From contig JAFXSR010000004.1 in NCBI GenBank assembly GCA_017525505.1, forward strand, positions 1 to 64,000: 64,000 nucleotides of DNA. Reading direction: 5' to 3'. Source of the DNA: Bacteroidales bacterium (GTDB taxonomy: Bacteria; Bacteroidota; Bacteroidia; Bacteroidales; WCHB1-69). How positions within the stretch are numbered: the first letter of the stretch is position 1; every line of letters begins with the position of its first letter. The position numbers and the translations under genes were made by a program. The notes below the pieces were generated by a model. It searched no databases, had not been told where the DNA came from, and saw only the letters and a program-made list of their open reading frames with translations. Of the stretch, positions 7,489-17,800 are shown one piece after another.

Positions 7489-8964
7489 ATGGCAAAAGAT
7501 TTTTCAACAAGAGCAGAAAATTATTCTCAATGGTACAATGATGTTGTGAAAAAGGCTGATTTAGCGGAGAATTCGGCCGTCCGTGGTTGCATGGTCATCA
7601 AGCCGTATGGCTATGCGATTTGGGAAAAAATGCACGACGCCCTGGACAAAATGTTCAAGGAAACAGGTCACACAAATGCATATTTTCCTCTTTTTATTCC
7701 GAAATCCTTCTTCAGCCGTGAGGCACATCATGTGGAAGGCTTCGCCAAAGAGTGCGCGGTAATCACTCATTATCGTCTGAAAAATGATCCCAATGGCGGC
7801 GGTGTGGTCGTGGACCCCGAAGCCAAACTGGAAGAGGAACTGATTGTGCGTCCTACTTCGGAAACCATCATCTGGGATACTTATAAAAACTGGATCCAGT
7901 CGTACCGCGACCTGCCCATCCTGTGCAATCAGTGGGCCAATGTGGTAAGATGGGAAATGCGTACCCGTCTTTTCCTTAGAACCGCCGAGTTCTTGTGGCA
8001 GGAAGGTCATACCGCCCACGCTACCCGCGAGGAGGCTATCGAGGAAACCCGCAAAATGCTGAACGTATATGCCGATTTCGCTGAGAAATATATGGCGGTG
8101 TCCGTGGTAAGAGGCGTAAAATCCCCCAACGAGCGTTTCGCCGGTGCGGATGATACCTACTGTATTGAAGCGCTGATGCAGGACGGTAAGGCACTGCAGG
8201 CTGGTACTTCTCATTTCTTGGGTCAGAACTTCGCCAAGGCTTTCGATGTGAAATTCCTGAATAAGGAGAATCAATTGGAATATGTATGGGCTACTTCCTG
8301 GGGCGTTTCCACTCGTCTGATAGGTGCTCTCATCATGTCACATTCTGATGATAATGGTCTGGTGCTTCCTCCTGCCCTGGCTCCAATCCAGGTGGTGATC
8401 ATACCTATATACAAGAGCGAGGAACAGTTGAACCAGATTTCTGAGAAGGTTCAGCCGTTGATCCAAAAACTGAAAGCCAAAGGTATCAGTGTGAAATATG
8501 ACGACGATGATTCCAAACGCTCAGGCTGGAAATTTAACGAATATGAGGTGAAAGGTGTGCCGGTGCGTATCGCTATCGGTCCCCGTGATCTGGAGAACAA
8601 CCATGCGGAGGTTTGCCGTCGCGACACCTTGGAGAAAACCAATTTGTCGCTGGATACCTTGGATGTGGAAGTGGAGAAGCTTTTGGCTGAAATCCAGCAG
8701 AGCTTGTTCAACAGAACCGTGAAGTTCAGAGAGGACAACACCCGCAAGGCCGACACTTGGGACGAGTTTGTGGACATCCTCGACAACCAGGCTGGTTTCG
8801 TGTACGCCCATTGGGACGGTACTCCCGAAACCGAGGAGCTGATCAAAGAGAAGGCCAAAGCCACCATCCGCTGCATCCCCTTCAACAATCCGCTGGAGGA
8901 AGGCAAGTGCATCCTCACCGGCAAGCCCTCCAAACAGCGTGTTTTGTTCGCCAGAGCCTACTAA
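7489..8964 (+). CDS. proS: Prolyl-tRNA synthetase (archaeal/eukaryotic-like type)
   Basis: 491 residues. It charges tRNA-Pro with proline in the cytoplasm. Class II synthetase motifs are visible: motif 1 region with [19 protein letters not shown], motif 2 with [20 protein letters not shown], and the [10 protein letters not shown] loop typical of short ProS enzymes that lack the editing insert; motif 3 lies around [19 protein letters not shown]. The length and the C-terminal zinc-type domain ending in an aromatic residue (RVLFARAY) fit the ProS type 3 group common in Bacteroidota. It is a single-gene unit with its own promoter, and its stop codon lies inside a terminator shared with prfB. Confidence 0.97.
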   Translation: MAKDFSTRAENYSQWYNDVVKKADLAENSAVRGCMVIKPYGYAIWEKMHDALDKMFKETGHTNAYFPLFIPKSFFSREAHHVEGFAKECAVITHYRLKNDPNGGGVVVDPEAKLEEELIVRPTSETIIWDTYKNWIQSYRDLPILCNQWANVVRWEMRTRLFLRTAEFLWQEGHTAHATREEAIEETRKMLNVYADFAEKYMAVSVVRGVKSPNERFAGADDTYCIEALMQDGKALQAGTSHFLGQNFAKAFDVKFLNKENQLEYVWATSWGVSTRLIGALIMSHSDDNGLVLPPALAPIQVVIIPIYKSEEQLNQISEKVQPLIQKLKAKGISVKYDDDDSKRSGWKFNEYEVKGVPVRIAIGPRDLENNHAEVCRRDTLEKTNLSLDTLDVEVEKLLAEIQQSLFNRTVKFREDNTRKADTWDEFVDILDNQAGFVYAHWDGTPETEELIKEKAKATIRCIPFNNPLEEGKCILTGKPSKQRVLFARAY

Positions 8965-8998
8965 CAAAAAGAGCCGCATTTGCGGCTCTTTTTGTTAG
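8961..8998. terminator. Bidirectional terminator between proS and prfB containing both stop codons
   Basis: CTAACAAAAAGAGCCGCA and its exact reverse complement form 18-base arms around two T. The proS stop (8962-8964) lies in the left arm and the prfB stop (8995-8997, minus strand) in the right arm. A-rich and T-rich flanks make it work in both directions. Confidence 0.93.
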
Positions 8999-10078
8999 TG
9001 AAACTGCATCAGATACGCTTTGATGAAGCCGTCTAACTCGCCATCCATGACGGCGGCGACATTGGAGGTCTCGTATTGTGTGCGCAGGTCTTTCACCATC
9101 TTGTAGGGGTGCATCACATAACTGCGAATCTGCGAACCCCACTCAATCTTTTTCTTGCTGCTTTCAATCTCGGAGATTTTCTCGCGCTTTTTTTCCAGCT
9201 CAATCTGGTACAGCTGCGATTTCAGCATCTGCATGGCTTTCTCACGGTTCATCAGCTGTGAACGGGTCTCCTGACACGAGACTACAATACCGGTGGGCTT
9301 ATGGTGCAGACGCACGGCTGTTTCCACTTTGTTGACGTTCTGACCGCCAGGGCCACTGGAGCGATAAGTGTCCCAGAAAATGTCAGCAGGATTGACATCG
9401 ATGGTAATGTCTTCATTGATAATGGGGTAGGCGAATACGGACGCGAAGGAGGTGTGGCGCCGGTTGGCGGAGTCGAATGGTGACAAGCGCACCAGACGGT
9501 GAACGCCGATTTCGCTCTTCATATTGCCATAACCATAACTGCCGTCCAACTCGATGGTAGCCTGCTTGATGCCGGCCACATCGCCGTCCTGACGGTCTAA
9601 TATTTTGATGGCGAATTTGTTGCGCTCTGCCCAGCGGATGTACATGCGGAGCAGCATCTCGGCCCAGTCGCAGCTTTCCGTGCCACCGGCACCCGAGTTG
9701 ATGGTGAGTACCACACTCAAGGGGTCTTCCTCTTCGCGCATCATATTGCGGAATTCCAGTTTTTCCAAGGATTTCATGGAAACAGCGTATTGCTTGTCGG
9801 TCTCCTCCTCGGTGGCTTCTTCCGAAGTGAAAAATTCAAATAATACTTTCAAGTCCTCATAATCTGCCACGGCTTTGTCGTAGTCCTCCACCCAGGACTT
9901 GATGCCGCTGATTTCCTTCAGCAGTTTCTCGGCTTCCTTGGGGTCGTCCCAGAAGTCGTTTTGATGGGTGATTTCCTCTTTTGCTTTTATTTCGTCTAGT
10001 TTTCCGTCGATGTCAAAGACACCTCCTCAGCTCGGCTATGCGGGCGTTAATCTCTTTGAGTTGTTCTGCTTGTACCAT
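8995..10078 (-). CDS. prfB: Peptide chain release factor 2, made by programmed +1 frameshift
   Basis: RF2 reads UAA and UGA stop codons. From ATG at 10078, 21 codons ([13 protein letters not shown]...) lead to an in-frame TGA at 10013-10015; the rest of the protein is in the +1 frame, giving about 360 residues in total, the usual size. The shift site reads AGGAGG TGT CTT TGA C, the classic RF2 arrangement with an internal Shine-Dalgarno three bases before CTT. The body has the GGQ catalytic loop ([11 protein letters not shown]) and the RF2 codon-reading motif SPF ([12 protein letters not shown]). An internal ATG at 9891 is not the true start. It is the last gene of the rng-recX-prfB run and converges on proS. 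Confidence 0.96.
10012..10027 (-). promoter_or_regulatory. Programmed +1 frameshift site of prfB
   Basis: AGGAGGTGTCTTTGAC on the minus strand: Shine-Dalgarno-like AGGAGG, slippery CTT and stop TGA followed by C. The layout equals the known autoregulatory RF2 site, in which low RF2 favours the shift. Confidence 0.95.
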
Positions 10079-10084
10079 ATTTTT

Positions 10085-10162
10085 TAAGTTGAAAGTTGAA
10101 GGTTTTTAATTTTCAATCTTCAGTTCCCAATTGGTTATTAGTTTTCAGTTTTCAGTTTTCCC
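10085..10162. repeat. Degenerate 7-bp tandem tract at the 3' end of recX
   Basis: Heptamers such as GTTGAAA and TTTTCAG fill the recX-prfB gap. The part from 10138 codes for the last residues and stop of RecX (KLKTEN, stop). Confidence 0.75.
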
Positions 10163-10587
10163 TTTATTTCCTCGTATGTGTATCCTTTGGAGAGAAGGTG
10201 CCGGTAAAGTTTGGTGATATTTTCTTGGGTGACCGGTCCATGGCTCTGGACCCATTTGCGGAGGACTGTCTGGATGTTGTTCGTATATTGTTGAGGGTTA
10301 ATGTTCTCTATGTATTTGTCGATGAGTTCTTTGCTGATGCCTTTTTGTAGCAGCCCCAATCTTATTTTTTGCACGCCCCACTGTTTGGTGTTGATTTTTC
10401 CCCGAATGAAACTCTGCACATAGCGTTCGTCATCGAGGAACCCGTCGTTTTTCAATATTTGCAGTACCTGTCGCTGTTCCTTTTCCTCTATCTGCCAACT
10501 GCGGAGCTTGGTCAACACCTCTTGTGTGCAGCGGTCCTGATAGGCACAGTAGCGCTCGATTTTGGTGAGAATTTCGGTACTTGTCAT
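10138..10587 (-). CDS. recX: Regulatory protein RecX
   Basis: 149 residues, a normal RecX length. The family binds RecA and modulates filament assembly. Three-helix repeats are recognisable: CAYQDRCTQEVLTKLRSW at the start, then ILKNDGFLDDERYVQSFIRG, and a third with LYRHLLSKGYTYEEIKGKL. It lies 3 bases downstream of rng, so the two are probably cotranscribed; recA is not nearby. The last six residues are encoded by a low-complexity heptamer tract, so the C-terminal tail may be recent. Confidence 0.9.
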   Translation of the reverse strand: MTSTEILTKIERYCAYQDRCTQEVLTKLRSWQIEEKEQRQVLQILKNDGFLDDERYVQSFIRGKINTKQWGVQKIRLGLLQKGISKELIDKYIENINPQQYTNNIQTVLRKWVQSHGPVTQENITKLYRHLLSKGYTYEEIKGKLKTEN

Positions 10588-10590
10588 GGC

Positions 10591-12171
10591 TTAGTTTTCA
10601 GCGGGTGTGGACCAAAGCATGATTTCGTCCATATTCTTGTTGAAGAATTTGAATTGGGTGAGATAGTACCCTTGATTGGCCTGTAAGTGTATCCATTTGT
10701 GGTATTTGAACAGCCATTTCAGGCGAATAGAGGGGAAACCTTTGGTCAGATAAGCGTGTATGTAGGGGTGTAGACAGATGGTGATGCCGTTTTCCCCTTG
10801 TTTCTCAAATAGAAATTCCAAGGTGTTTTCCAGTTCTTCCTGAAGCAGGATGGAGGGCTTGATTTTGCCGGTACCATGACAGGCAGGGCATTGCTCGGTG
10901 GTCTCGATGATGGTGGCTTCTTTCACCCTTTGCCGTGTGATTTCCAGCAAGCCGAATTTGTTGAGGGGCAGTATGGTGTGTTTCGCCTTGTCATTGGCCA
11001 TAAACTCCTGCATCTTCTTGTACAGCATGGATTTATGGGCAGGAGTGTGCATGTCGATGAAGTCGCAGGTGATGATGCCACCCATATCTCTCAAACGGAG
11101 CTGTCGGGCAATCTCTTCTGCAGCTAACAAGTTGACGTCGAAAGCGTTGTCTTCCGGGCTCTTGCTTGATTTCAGGCGGTTGCCGCTGTTCACGTCAATG
11201 ACATGCATGGCTTCGGTGTGCTCAATGATGAGGTAAACACCATTTTTGATGGTGACCACTTTGCCGAAGGAGCCTTTGATTTGTTTGGCAACGTTAAAGT
11301 GCTCGAAGATAGGCTGTTTGTCATTATAGAACTTGACAATGTCGGTTTTCTCTGACGAGAAACTTTTCAGATAGTCCAGCACCTCGCGGTAGATGCTCTG
11401 AGAATCGATATAGATGGCATGGAAAGAGTCGTTGACAAGGTCGCGGATCAGGGCAGAGGTCTTGTCTAACTCGTCAGCGATTTTGGAAGGGGCGGTAGCT
11501 TTGTACAGCTTGTTAACGGCATTGTCCCAGCGCGTTTTCAGTTGTTCCATGTCGGCGGTGAGATCCTCCACGTTTTTGTCTTTGGCCACTGTACGGATGA
11601 TGATGCCGAAGTTGCGGGGTTTGATGCCCATCACGATTTTCTTCAGGCGTTTCCGTTCCTCGTTGCTTTTGATTTTCTGGCTCACGCTGACTTTGTCCAT
11701 AAAGGGTACCAGTACCAGATATCGGCCGGCGAAGGAAATTTCGGTGGTGACACGGGGCCCTTTGGTGGAGATGGCTTCTTTAGCCACCTGGACGAGAATT
11801 TTCTGACCCGAGGTCAGCACATTGCCAATCTTGCCGTTTTTTTCCACATCCTCGAGTTTCTGGGCTTTGGCAATGCTTTTTTTGTTGAAATTGATGGCCT
11901 GATTGACAAATTCATTGAAAGTGCGGGCATTGGTGCCCAGGTCAAGATAGTGCAAAAAGGCGTCTTTTTCACTGCCTACATCCACGAAGGCGGCATTGAG
12001 GCCCGGCATGATTTTTCGGACAGTGCCAAGGTATATGTCACCAACAGAGTGACAGTCGGAAGAGGTCTCACGGTGAATTTCGACGAGTTTCTTGTTTTCG
12101 AGCAACGCAAGCTGGACTTCGTTTGGATGAGAAGCGATGATTAATTCTTTAGTAAGCTCGTTGTTGTCCAT
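10591..12171 (-). CDS. rng: Ribonuclease G / E family endoribonuclease
   Basis: About 526 residues from ATG at 12171; the frame is open 14 codons further up but family similarity begins at this Met. The N-terminus holds the S1 RNA-binding domain (GDIYLGTVRKIMPGLNAAFVDVG), followed by the catalytic RNase E/G core. Likely metal-binding acidic residues lie in HVIDVNSG and TCDFIDMHTP, and the zinc-link motif CPACHGTG is present. There is no long C-terminal degradosome scaffold, so it is RNase G-like in size. It processes rRNA and degrades mRNA. It heads an rng-recX(-prfB) run and follows HU and the 29-residue basic protein on the same strand. Confidence 0.93.
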   Translation of the reverse strand: MDNNELTKELIIASHPNEVQLALLENKKLVEIHRETSSDCHSVGDIYLGTVRKIMPGLNAAFVDVGSEKDAFLHYLDLGTNARTFNEFVNQAINFNKKSIAKAQKLEDVEKNGKIGNVLTSGQKILVQVAKEAISTKGPRVTTEISFAGRYLVLVPFMDKVSVSQKIKSNEERKRLKKIVMGIKPRNFGIIIRTVAKDKNVEDLTADMEQLKTRWDNAVNKLYKATAPSKIADELDKTSALIRDLVNDSFHAIYIDSQSIYREVLDYLKSFSSEKTDIVKFYNDKQPIFEHFNVAKQIKGSFGKVVTIKNGVYLIIEHTEAMHVIDVNSGNRLKSSKSPEDNAFDVNLLAAEEIARQLRLRDMGGIITCDFIDMHTPAHKSMLYKKMQEFMANDKAKHTILPLNKFGLLEITRQRVKEATIIETTEQCPACHGTGKIKPSILLQEELENTLEFLFEKQGENGITICLHPYIHAYLTKGFPSIRLKWLFKYHKWIHLQANQGYYLTQFKFFNKNMDEIMLWSTPAEN

Positions 12172-12262
12172 ATTTTCTGGTGAAGTATTGGCGCAATCCA
12201 GCGTTATTGGCATGTTCGCTGAAATTGTGCGGAATAGGTAATTTGCTAAATGTTATATAAAC

Positions 12263-12305
12263 GAAAAACTAAATGACATGTCAGTGGCACATCATTTAGT
12301 TTTTC
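12263..12305. terminator. Terminator after the HU / small basic protein unit
   Basis: GAAAAACTAAATGA and its exact complement TCATTTAGTTTTTC form 14-base arms around a 15-base loop, with A and T tracts at the ends, so it may act on both strands. It separates the HU unit from rng. Confidence 0.85.
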
Positions 12306-12332
12306 AAAATCTTTTAGACCCCATACGAGAAA

Positions 12333-12422
12333 TTATCTCTTCTTATGTCTGTTCTTTCTGAGACGTTTTTTTCTCTTATGGGTTGACATTTTATGTATTT
12401 TTCTTTTTTTACCACTGGGCAT
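12333..12422 (-). CDS. 29-residue Lys/Arg-rich protein, AURKAIP1/COX24-like (mS38-type)
   Basis: A tiny frame starts with MPSGKKRKIHKM and ends KKRLRKNRHKKR; about 20 of 29 residues are Lys, Arg or His. The text matches what I know as the short bacteroidetal AURKAIP1/COX24-domain proteins, related to the C-terminal motif of the mitochondrial small-subunit protein mS38. A ribosomal role is therefore plausible but inferred. It lies 22 bases after the HU gene on the same strand and is followed by a strong terminator, so HU and this gene probably share a transcript. Confidence 0.8.
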   Translation of the reverse strand: MPSGKKRKIHKMSTHKRKKRLRKNRHKKR

Positions 12423-12444
12423 AGCGCTGAGATTTTAAGGTTAG

Positions 12445-12726
12445 TTATTTAATTTTCTTTACTACGTTCACGAAAGTTTTGCAGGGTTTGAATGCGGGGA
12501 TTTTGTGAGCGGGGATAACAATAGTTTGTTTCTTGGAGATATTTCTAGCCGTTTTTTCTGCTCTTTCCTTCACGATAAAACTACCGAAACCTCTTAAATA
12601 GACATTCTCATTCTTTGCCAATGAGCCCTTGACACTGGTCATAAAGGCTTCAACCACGGTCTGAACAGCATTCTTGTCAAAACCTGTCTTGTTCGAAATT
12701 TCGTTTACGATTTCAGCTTTTGTCAT
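12445..12726 (-). CDS. HU-family DNA-binding protein
   Basis: 93 residues. The full HU/IHF fold is visible: N-terminal helices (MTKAEIVNEISNKTGFDK), the turn GFGSFIVKERAEKTARN at the base of the DNA-binding arm, and a closing IPAFKPCKTFVNVV. The protein bends and compacts DNA as a dimer. The arm has KKQTIVIPAHKIPAFKP in place of the common NPQTG sequence, a variation seen in the phylum. It has its own -7 box 45 bases upstream and is followed by the 29-residue basic protein. Confidence 0.95.
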   Translation of the reverse strand: MTKAEIVNEISNKTGFDKNAVQTVVEAFMTSVKGSLAKNENVYLRGFGSFIVKERAEKTARNISKKQTIVIPAHKIPAFKPCKTFVNVVKKIK

Positions 12727-12770
12727 AATTGTTATTTTTTATGGTTAAATGATTGAAATTTTTTGGACTG

Positions 12771-12778
12771 CAAAAATA
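12771..12778 (-). promoter_or_regulatory. -7 promoter box for the HU gene
   Basis: TATTTTTG on the minus strand, 45 bases before the start codon, matches TAnnTTTG. Confidence 0.6.
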
Positions 12779-12827
12779 CACTTTTATTTTATTCAAACGC
12801 AATATATTACAAAAAAAATTTTTGACC

Positions 12828-13667
12828 CTATAGTTTTTCTATGATTTTCTTGGCTAGACGGCTGGCTCCGATTCTAAAATATTGTTTGTTAAGCCATTTC
12901 TCTCCAAGTACATTTTCTAAAATTTTGACATAAATAAGCGATATTTCCGCTTCGGAGATGCCGCCGGCAGGTTTCATGCCGACCATCTTTTCATTTTGTT
13001 TGTAAAAATCCGCAATAGCATCCAGCATGATAAGGAAGGATTCCGGGGTGGCGTTTAAGGCGATTTTTCCGGTGGAGGTTTTGATAAAGTCGGCACCGGC
13101 TTCCATGGCTATCATGGAGGCCGCATAGATATTGTCGGCGGTTTTCAGCTCACCCGTTTCCAAAATGACTTTAAGACGCGCCTGACCGCAGGCTTGCTTG
13201 ATGGCTACAATTTCGTCATATACTTCTTGGTAGTTCCCTTCCAGGAATTTTCCTCGGGAGATGACCATGTCTATTTCGTCAGCACCAGCCGCTACGGCAT
13301 ACTTGACCTCCGCCACTTTGAGGTCAAGGGGGGACTGCCCGGCGGGAAATGCTCCCGCAACAGAGGCTACTTGTATGCCGGTGCCTCTCAAAAGTGCTTT
13401 GGCCTGGGCCACAAAGGGTGGATACACACAAACTGCCGCCGTGCTGGGAATGTGACGGCTGTCATCTTTGAAATTGATGGCAGTTTGACATAAATCATTG
13501 ATTTTTTGCTTGTTGTCGCTTCCTTCCAAACTGGTTAAGTCTATGCAGCCTAATACAAAACGAAAGGCTTCCGCTGTTGTGAAATGTTTCCATTCAGCTT
13601 TGCTGTAATGCTCAATACGCTGAGCGATTTCATCTTCCCTATAAGGATATTTCTTATATTCAATCAT
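12828..13667 (-). CDS. deoC: Deoxyribose-phosphate aldolase
   Basis: 279 residues. It splits 2-deoxyribose 5-phosphate into glyceraldehyde 3-phosphate and acetaldehyde during deoxynucleoside use. Class I aldolase motifs are clear: the Schiff-base Lys196 in FIKTSTGK, GADEIDMVISRG upstream, and the phosphate-binding VGMKPAGGISEAE. Length fits the DeoC group. The gene lies 37 bases after the AI-2E-type permease on the same strand with no obvious promoter between, so it may belong to the tamB-permease-deoC transcript, though the functions do not obviously connect. Confidence 0.95.
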   Translation of the reverse strand: MIEYKKYPYREDEIAQRIEHYSKAEWKHFTTAEAFRFVLGCIDLTSLEGSDNKQKINDLCQTAINFKDDSRHIPSTAAVCVYPPFVAQAKALLRGTGIQVASVAGAFPAGQSPLDLKVAEVKYAVAAGADEIDMVISRGKFLEGNYQEVYDEIVAIKQACGQARLKVILETGELKTADNIYAASMIAMEAGADFIKTSTGKIALNATPESFLIMLDAIADFYKQNEKMVGMKPAGGISEAEISLIYVKILENVLGEKWLNKQYFRIGASRLAKKIIEKL

Positions 13668-13674
13668 TTTAATA

Positions 13675-13722
13675 AATTAATTGTCAACTATCAATTATCA
13701 ACTGTCAATTATCAGCTTTCAA
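13675..13722. repeat. Degenerate 7-bp tandem tract between deoC and the permease gene
   Basis: Heptamers such as TCAACTA, TCAATTA and TCAACTG fill the gap and run into the permease gene, forming its last codons and stop (KADN, stop). Confidence 0.8.
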
Positions 13723-14826
13723 CTCCTCTTCGCCTTCATCGTTTTTTTCCTCGAGGAAGTATTGTCCGAAAAACTCCTTGACCACTATGCGTACCAGGGT
13801 ATAAACGGGTACAGCGAAGATCATGCCTAAAACTCCGCCAACCTTGGCCGCGGCCAGAATGACTATGAAAATCTCAATAGGGTGGGCATGGACGCTTTTC
13901 CCGTATATGAACGGCTGCAAGACAAAGTTGTCGGTGAGCTGGGCACAAGCAAAAACTGCCACCACCTTTACTACATTGTACAGAACATCCATGCCCGTTG
14001 GCGACATGGGAATCATGCTGGTGCAAGAGATGATGACATTCAGGCACACGGAGATAAGTGGGCCGATGTAGGGGATGATGTTCAGCATGCCCGACAAAAC
14101 TCCAATCAATACCGCATCGGGGACGCCTAAAAAGTAACAGGCAATGCCGTTAATCAGGCCGACAATACACATTTCTATGAAAACGCCGCCAAAGTATCTG
14201 ACAATTTGGCTGCGGGTATTGGAGACAATATTGTCGAAATTGTTGCGCAGATTGATTGGAAAAACTTTTTTTGCGGTTTTCAGGATGATGCCGTCGTCAC
14301 TGAGAGAGAAAAAGGTGAGGAACAAAATGGCGAAGATGGCGACAAAAACACTGGCGATGATTCCGACAAGATGACTGAAAAAGTTACCGATGTCCAACTT
14401 TCTGGCAAAATCCTGGAGTTGGACGACAAGAGCTTCGGAGATGTCAGAGGCGGTAACATCCACATTGTGGCGAGAGGCGAGCTTCTCGAACTGGGAAAGG
14501 AAACGGTCGTAACCGGCGGTGAGAACCTCCGGGTCAATGGAGGCCAGATTCTTGATTTCCTGACTGATTAGCGGGGTCAGGATGACGAAAATACCAAAAA
14601 AGATCCCGATAATAGCCGCTATGACAATGATGGCGGCCAAGGGACGGGGAAAATGGAATTTGCCAATACGGAGTTTGCATAACATTTGGACCACAGGCCG
14701 TCCTGCAATCGACAGCAAAAGGGCAAGAAGAAGATAGATGATTATATCGGAAAAGTACCAGCAAATGGCTGCCAGTACTACGAGGAACAGCAGGATGGCT
14801 ATCAGTTGGGTGGTGTTGGTTTTCAT
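13705..14826 (-). CDS. AI-2E family transporter (PerM-like permease)
   Basis: 373 residues with about eight hydrophobic segments arranged as in PF01594: an N-terminal pair, a central soluble stretch (residues about 90-150), and a C-terminal half with the conserved GVLSGMLNIIPYIGPLI and GVLGMIFAVPVYTLVRI. The family name comes from E. coli TqsA; most members have unproven substrates, so export of a signal should not be assumed. Its ATG overlaps the tamB stop by four bases (ATGA), which implies translational coupling. The C-terminal tail is acidic and its last residues come from a repeat tract. Confidence 0.88.
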   Translation of the reverse strand: MKTNTTQLIAILLFLVVLAAICWYFSDIIIYLLLALLLSIAGRPVVQMLCKLRIGKFHFPRPLAAIIVIAAIIGIFFGIFVILTPLISQEIKNLASIDPEVLTAGYDRFLSQFEKLASRHNVDVTASDISEALVVQLQDFARKLDIGNFFSHLVGIIASVFVAIFAILFLTFFSLSDDGIILKTAKKVFPINLRNNFDNIVSNTRSQIVRYFGGVFIEMCIVGLINGIACYFLGVPDAVLIGVLSGMLNIIPYIGPLISVCLNVIISCTSMIPMSPTGMDVLYNVVKVVAVFACAQLTDNFVLQPFIYGKSVHAHPIEIFIVILAAAKVGGVLGMIFAVPVYTLVRIVVKEFFGQYFLEEKNDEGEEELKADN

Positions 14827-17800
14827 TTGGCTTTTCTTTGTTTTTTGTTTTTGCTTTTCCGTTCTTTTTTGTTGATGTCGATTTTCACCTGTTCCAGGAA
14901 GTCTTCCGAGAAGTCCTTGCGGTTGTTGAAGTCTTGCTTGTACATCAGTGCTAAACCCACACCGGGAACTTTCTGATATGAATCAGTGACGTATTGGTCG
15001 TTGAAGTTGTACACTTTTACCCTCCAATTGCCCTTTTGGGTAATCAGGTATTCCAGACTGAAGTCCCCGTAAAAGTTCTCAATGCCGGTTTTCCCGTTAT
15101 TGATGCGGCTGTTGTCATAATAGCCGATATTGGTCTCGAAAATCATACGGTCGTTCAGGAATTGCACGTTGGCGTTCAACCCGTATTCTCTGGCGGTTTG
15201 TTCATTGCCGTTTTTATAGACAATGCCGATGCCGCCGTGCTTCATTTGTCTCGACAGGAAGTTGTTGACCATATTGGTCACAATGCCAATACCGCCGCTT
15301 TCCATCGTGCTGGAGATGTCTTGGGAAGAGGCATTGTCGGGCATGAATTGGTTGGTGAGCAGAAAGATGAAGAATTGTTTGGAGCGGTTCTGCGGGTTGG
15401 AGGTGTCGATAGCCACAAATACTTGCTTGCTGAATTCCTGTCCCGCGTTGGGCATTTCAAACGAGAAGTCAATGGACGGGTATTTCATCAGTTGCCCGTC
15501 GAGGTGTATATAGGCGTTGACAGGTGTTCTGGTGGAGGCGAGAGCTTCCTCGGAGGGTATGATATTGGAGAGCGAGGTGCGGGCGGAGTAGTATGCGCTG
15601 GTGTGTACGACAAAATCCGCAACAGGGCCATTGAAGATGACTTGTCCCCCCGGCACAATCTTGAGCTTGGTGTTGATGATGTTTTCCAGGGATAATAGGA
15701 AGTCTCCGGACATGACCTCGAGGGTGCCGAAAATGTTTATCCCTTCAGCATCATTATACACCAGATGCAAAGGACCAGAGGTGTTGGCGCGCATGGTTCC
15801 GCCAATGGCAAACACATCCACTTGAACTTCCGTTTCAGGCGTCACATCGAAAATGAGGTCGAAATTCAGTTTCATCTGGTTCTCGTCGGCGGAGGCGACA
15901 ATCACAGAGTCCTGTACAATGGTCTTGAAACGGATATTGCTATTCTCAGACACGGATTGTGAAGAGGTGATGGGGAAAACGACAGAGCTGCCTTTAAGGG
16001 TGGTGAGGCCGCTACTGTAAAAATTGAGTTGCTCCTCATCACCGGAAATTTGAATGTCGCCAGATACATAGCCATTGCCATAAAAACTGGAGTTGGCATT
16101 GCGGGGCAGATTCAAAGCCAGAATACGCTGCGTGCTGATGTCTAAATCTATCTTGATGTTCTTGAAAAGCTTATGGAAGATGTGCCCTTTCATGGTGGCG
16201 ACGTTGTTGTCCTTGTCTTTCAACAGGATATTCTCGAAGATGATGCCTCGCTTGTCGAATCTGATGTCTTGGTTCTCAATGTTGTAAATGGTTCCCATTG
16301 CTTTGATTCCCATGGTCATGGTGTTGACATGGGCTTTGCCGTCAATGAAGGAAGAGTCGGGAGATGCGATAAAACTGAGTTCTCCGGAGGCGTTGCCGCT
16401 GATATTGTCGCTGAAAGAAGAAAGGAACGGCCCCAGAAAACCGAGGTCAAGACTGCCAATGTTGGCTTTGGCCACAAAGCGTTTGATGCGGCTGAGGTAG
16501 TAACCATTGATATTGGACAGCTTGTCTTGTTCTGTCTGGTAGTTCTTGATGGTGTATTCATTGATGATAGCGGAAGAGACGGGCTGCTCACGGCGGAAAA
16601 TACCTCCGGAAAATCCCAACGACCCCATCTCGCCGATGCCCGCAGTCAGGAAAACATTGCCCAACGTGGTGTTGTTCAGGGAAAAGTCGGAGGCCAGCAG
16701 CTTGCCCACGATGAAGCGGTTGTCATCGCGCATGGTGATGTCGGCGTTGGCCGACAGGTTGCCTCCGAATGAGATGCCGCTCAGGAAATCGTTGACAGTG
16801 CTGATGTCAAAGTTGTTGACAGTCACCATCAAATGGTCGTCGGGTAGTTTGGAATAGGCTCCATTAACCTTGATGGAGCTTTTCTCGTCACTGAACACAA
16901 GATTGTCCACTACAATCCGGTCTTTCTGAATCAGGATGCCATTGTGGTTGTTGAATCTGAATGTGGAACCGTTGAGCAGAATCTGTGAGTCGGTGATGTG
17001 GCCCTCCATATTGCTTTTGTCGTGGGCGTCAAAATTTCCGTTAAGGTGAGAGTGTTGACCGGATGAGTCCGCTCTGTTTCTCCATGACAATTGGAAATCA
17101 ATGGTCGATTGGAACACGTCCGCATTAAACAACAGCTGATGAAGTGACAGCATCGCTCCCTTTTGGTTGGACAGCGTGATGGAGTCGCTGTTCATCCCAA
17201 CTATCAAATGTTTTTCTTTGGTGGAGTTGGCGTTTAATTCGAAATTGTTGAGCTTAAACCGGTCTTTGAAAGTGGTTTTGGGAATATGGATGTTGATTTT
17301 GTCTTGCTGGACCAAGCCATCCAGCTGAAGATCGATGCTGCTATGGTCGGCGACATAAAGTTCCGGCAGGAAAATGTACAACAGGGGTTCGGTGTTGAAG
17401 GTCTCAACAAAAAAATTGAAATAGCGGTCAACACTTTCTTCATCCGTTTGCTTTTTGTTTTTTCGCGGATGTTCCTCTCTTTGCGGCAGTATATTGGGAA
17501 TGTACCGGTAGGCCACATTGATCAGGGAGTCCTTGATGTCTTTGTATTCGTAATTGGTGTTCAGCGTGGCGTTGACAATGTCTGAAGAAAGGATGTATTT
17601 GTGTAATCCGGCAGCGGTGTTGATGGCGGTGAAGCGAAGCCTGTCGTTGATAAAGGGGTGTTTCTCGTTGTAGATCCGAAGTCCGTCAAGACCGACATAA
17701 CCATTCAGTTTTTCCAATGTGGTGCCGAGTATATTGGCGGATAGGGAATCCAGCTTGACTTCTACATTGGGGTGATGTTGGGCAAAGTAGATCAGACGGT

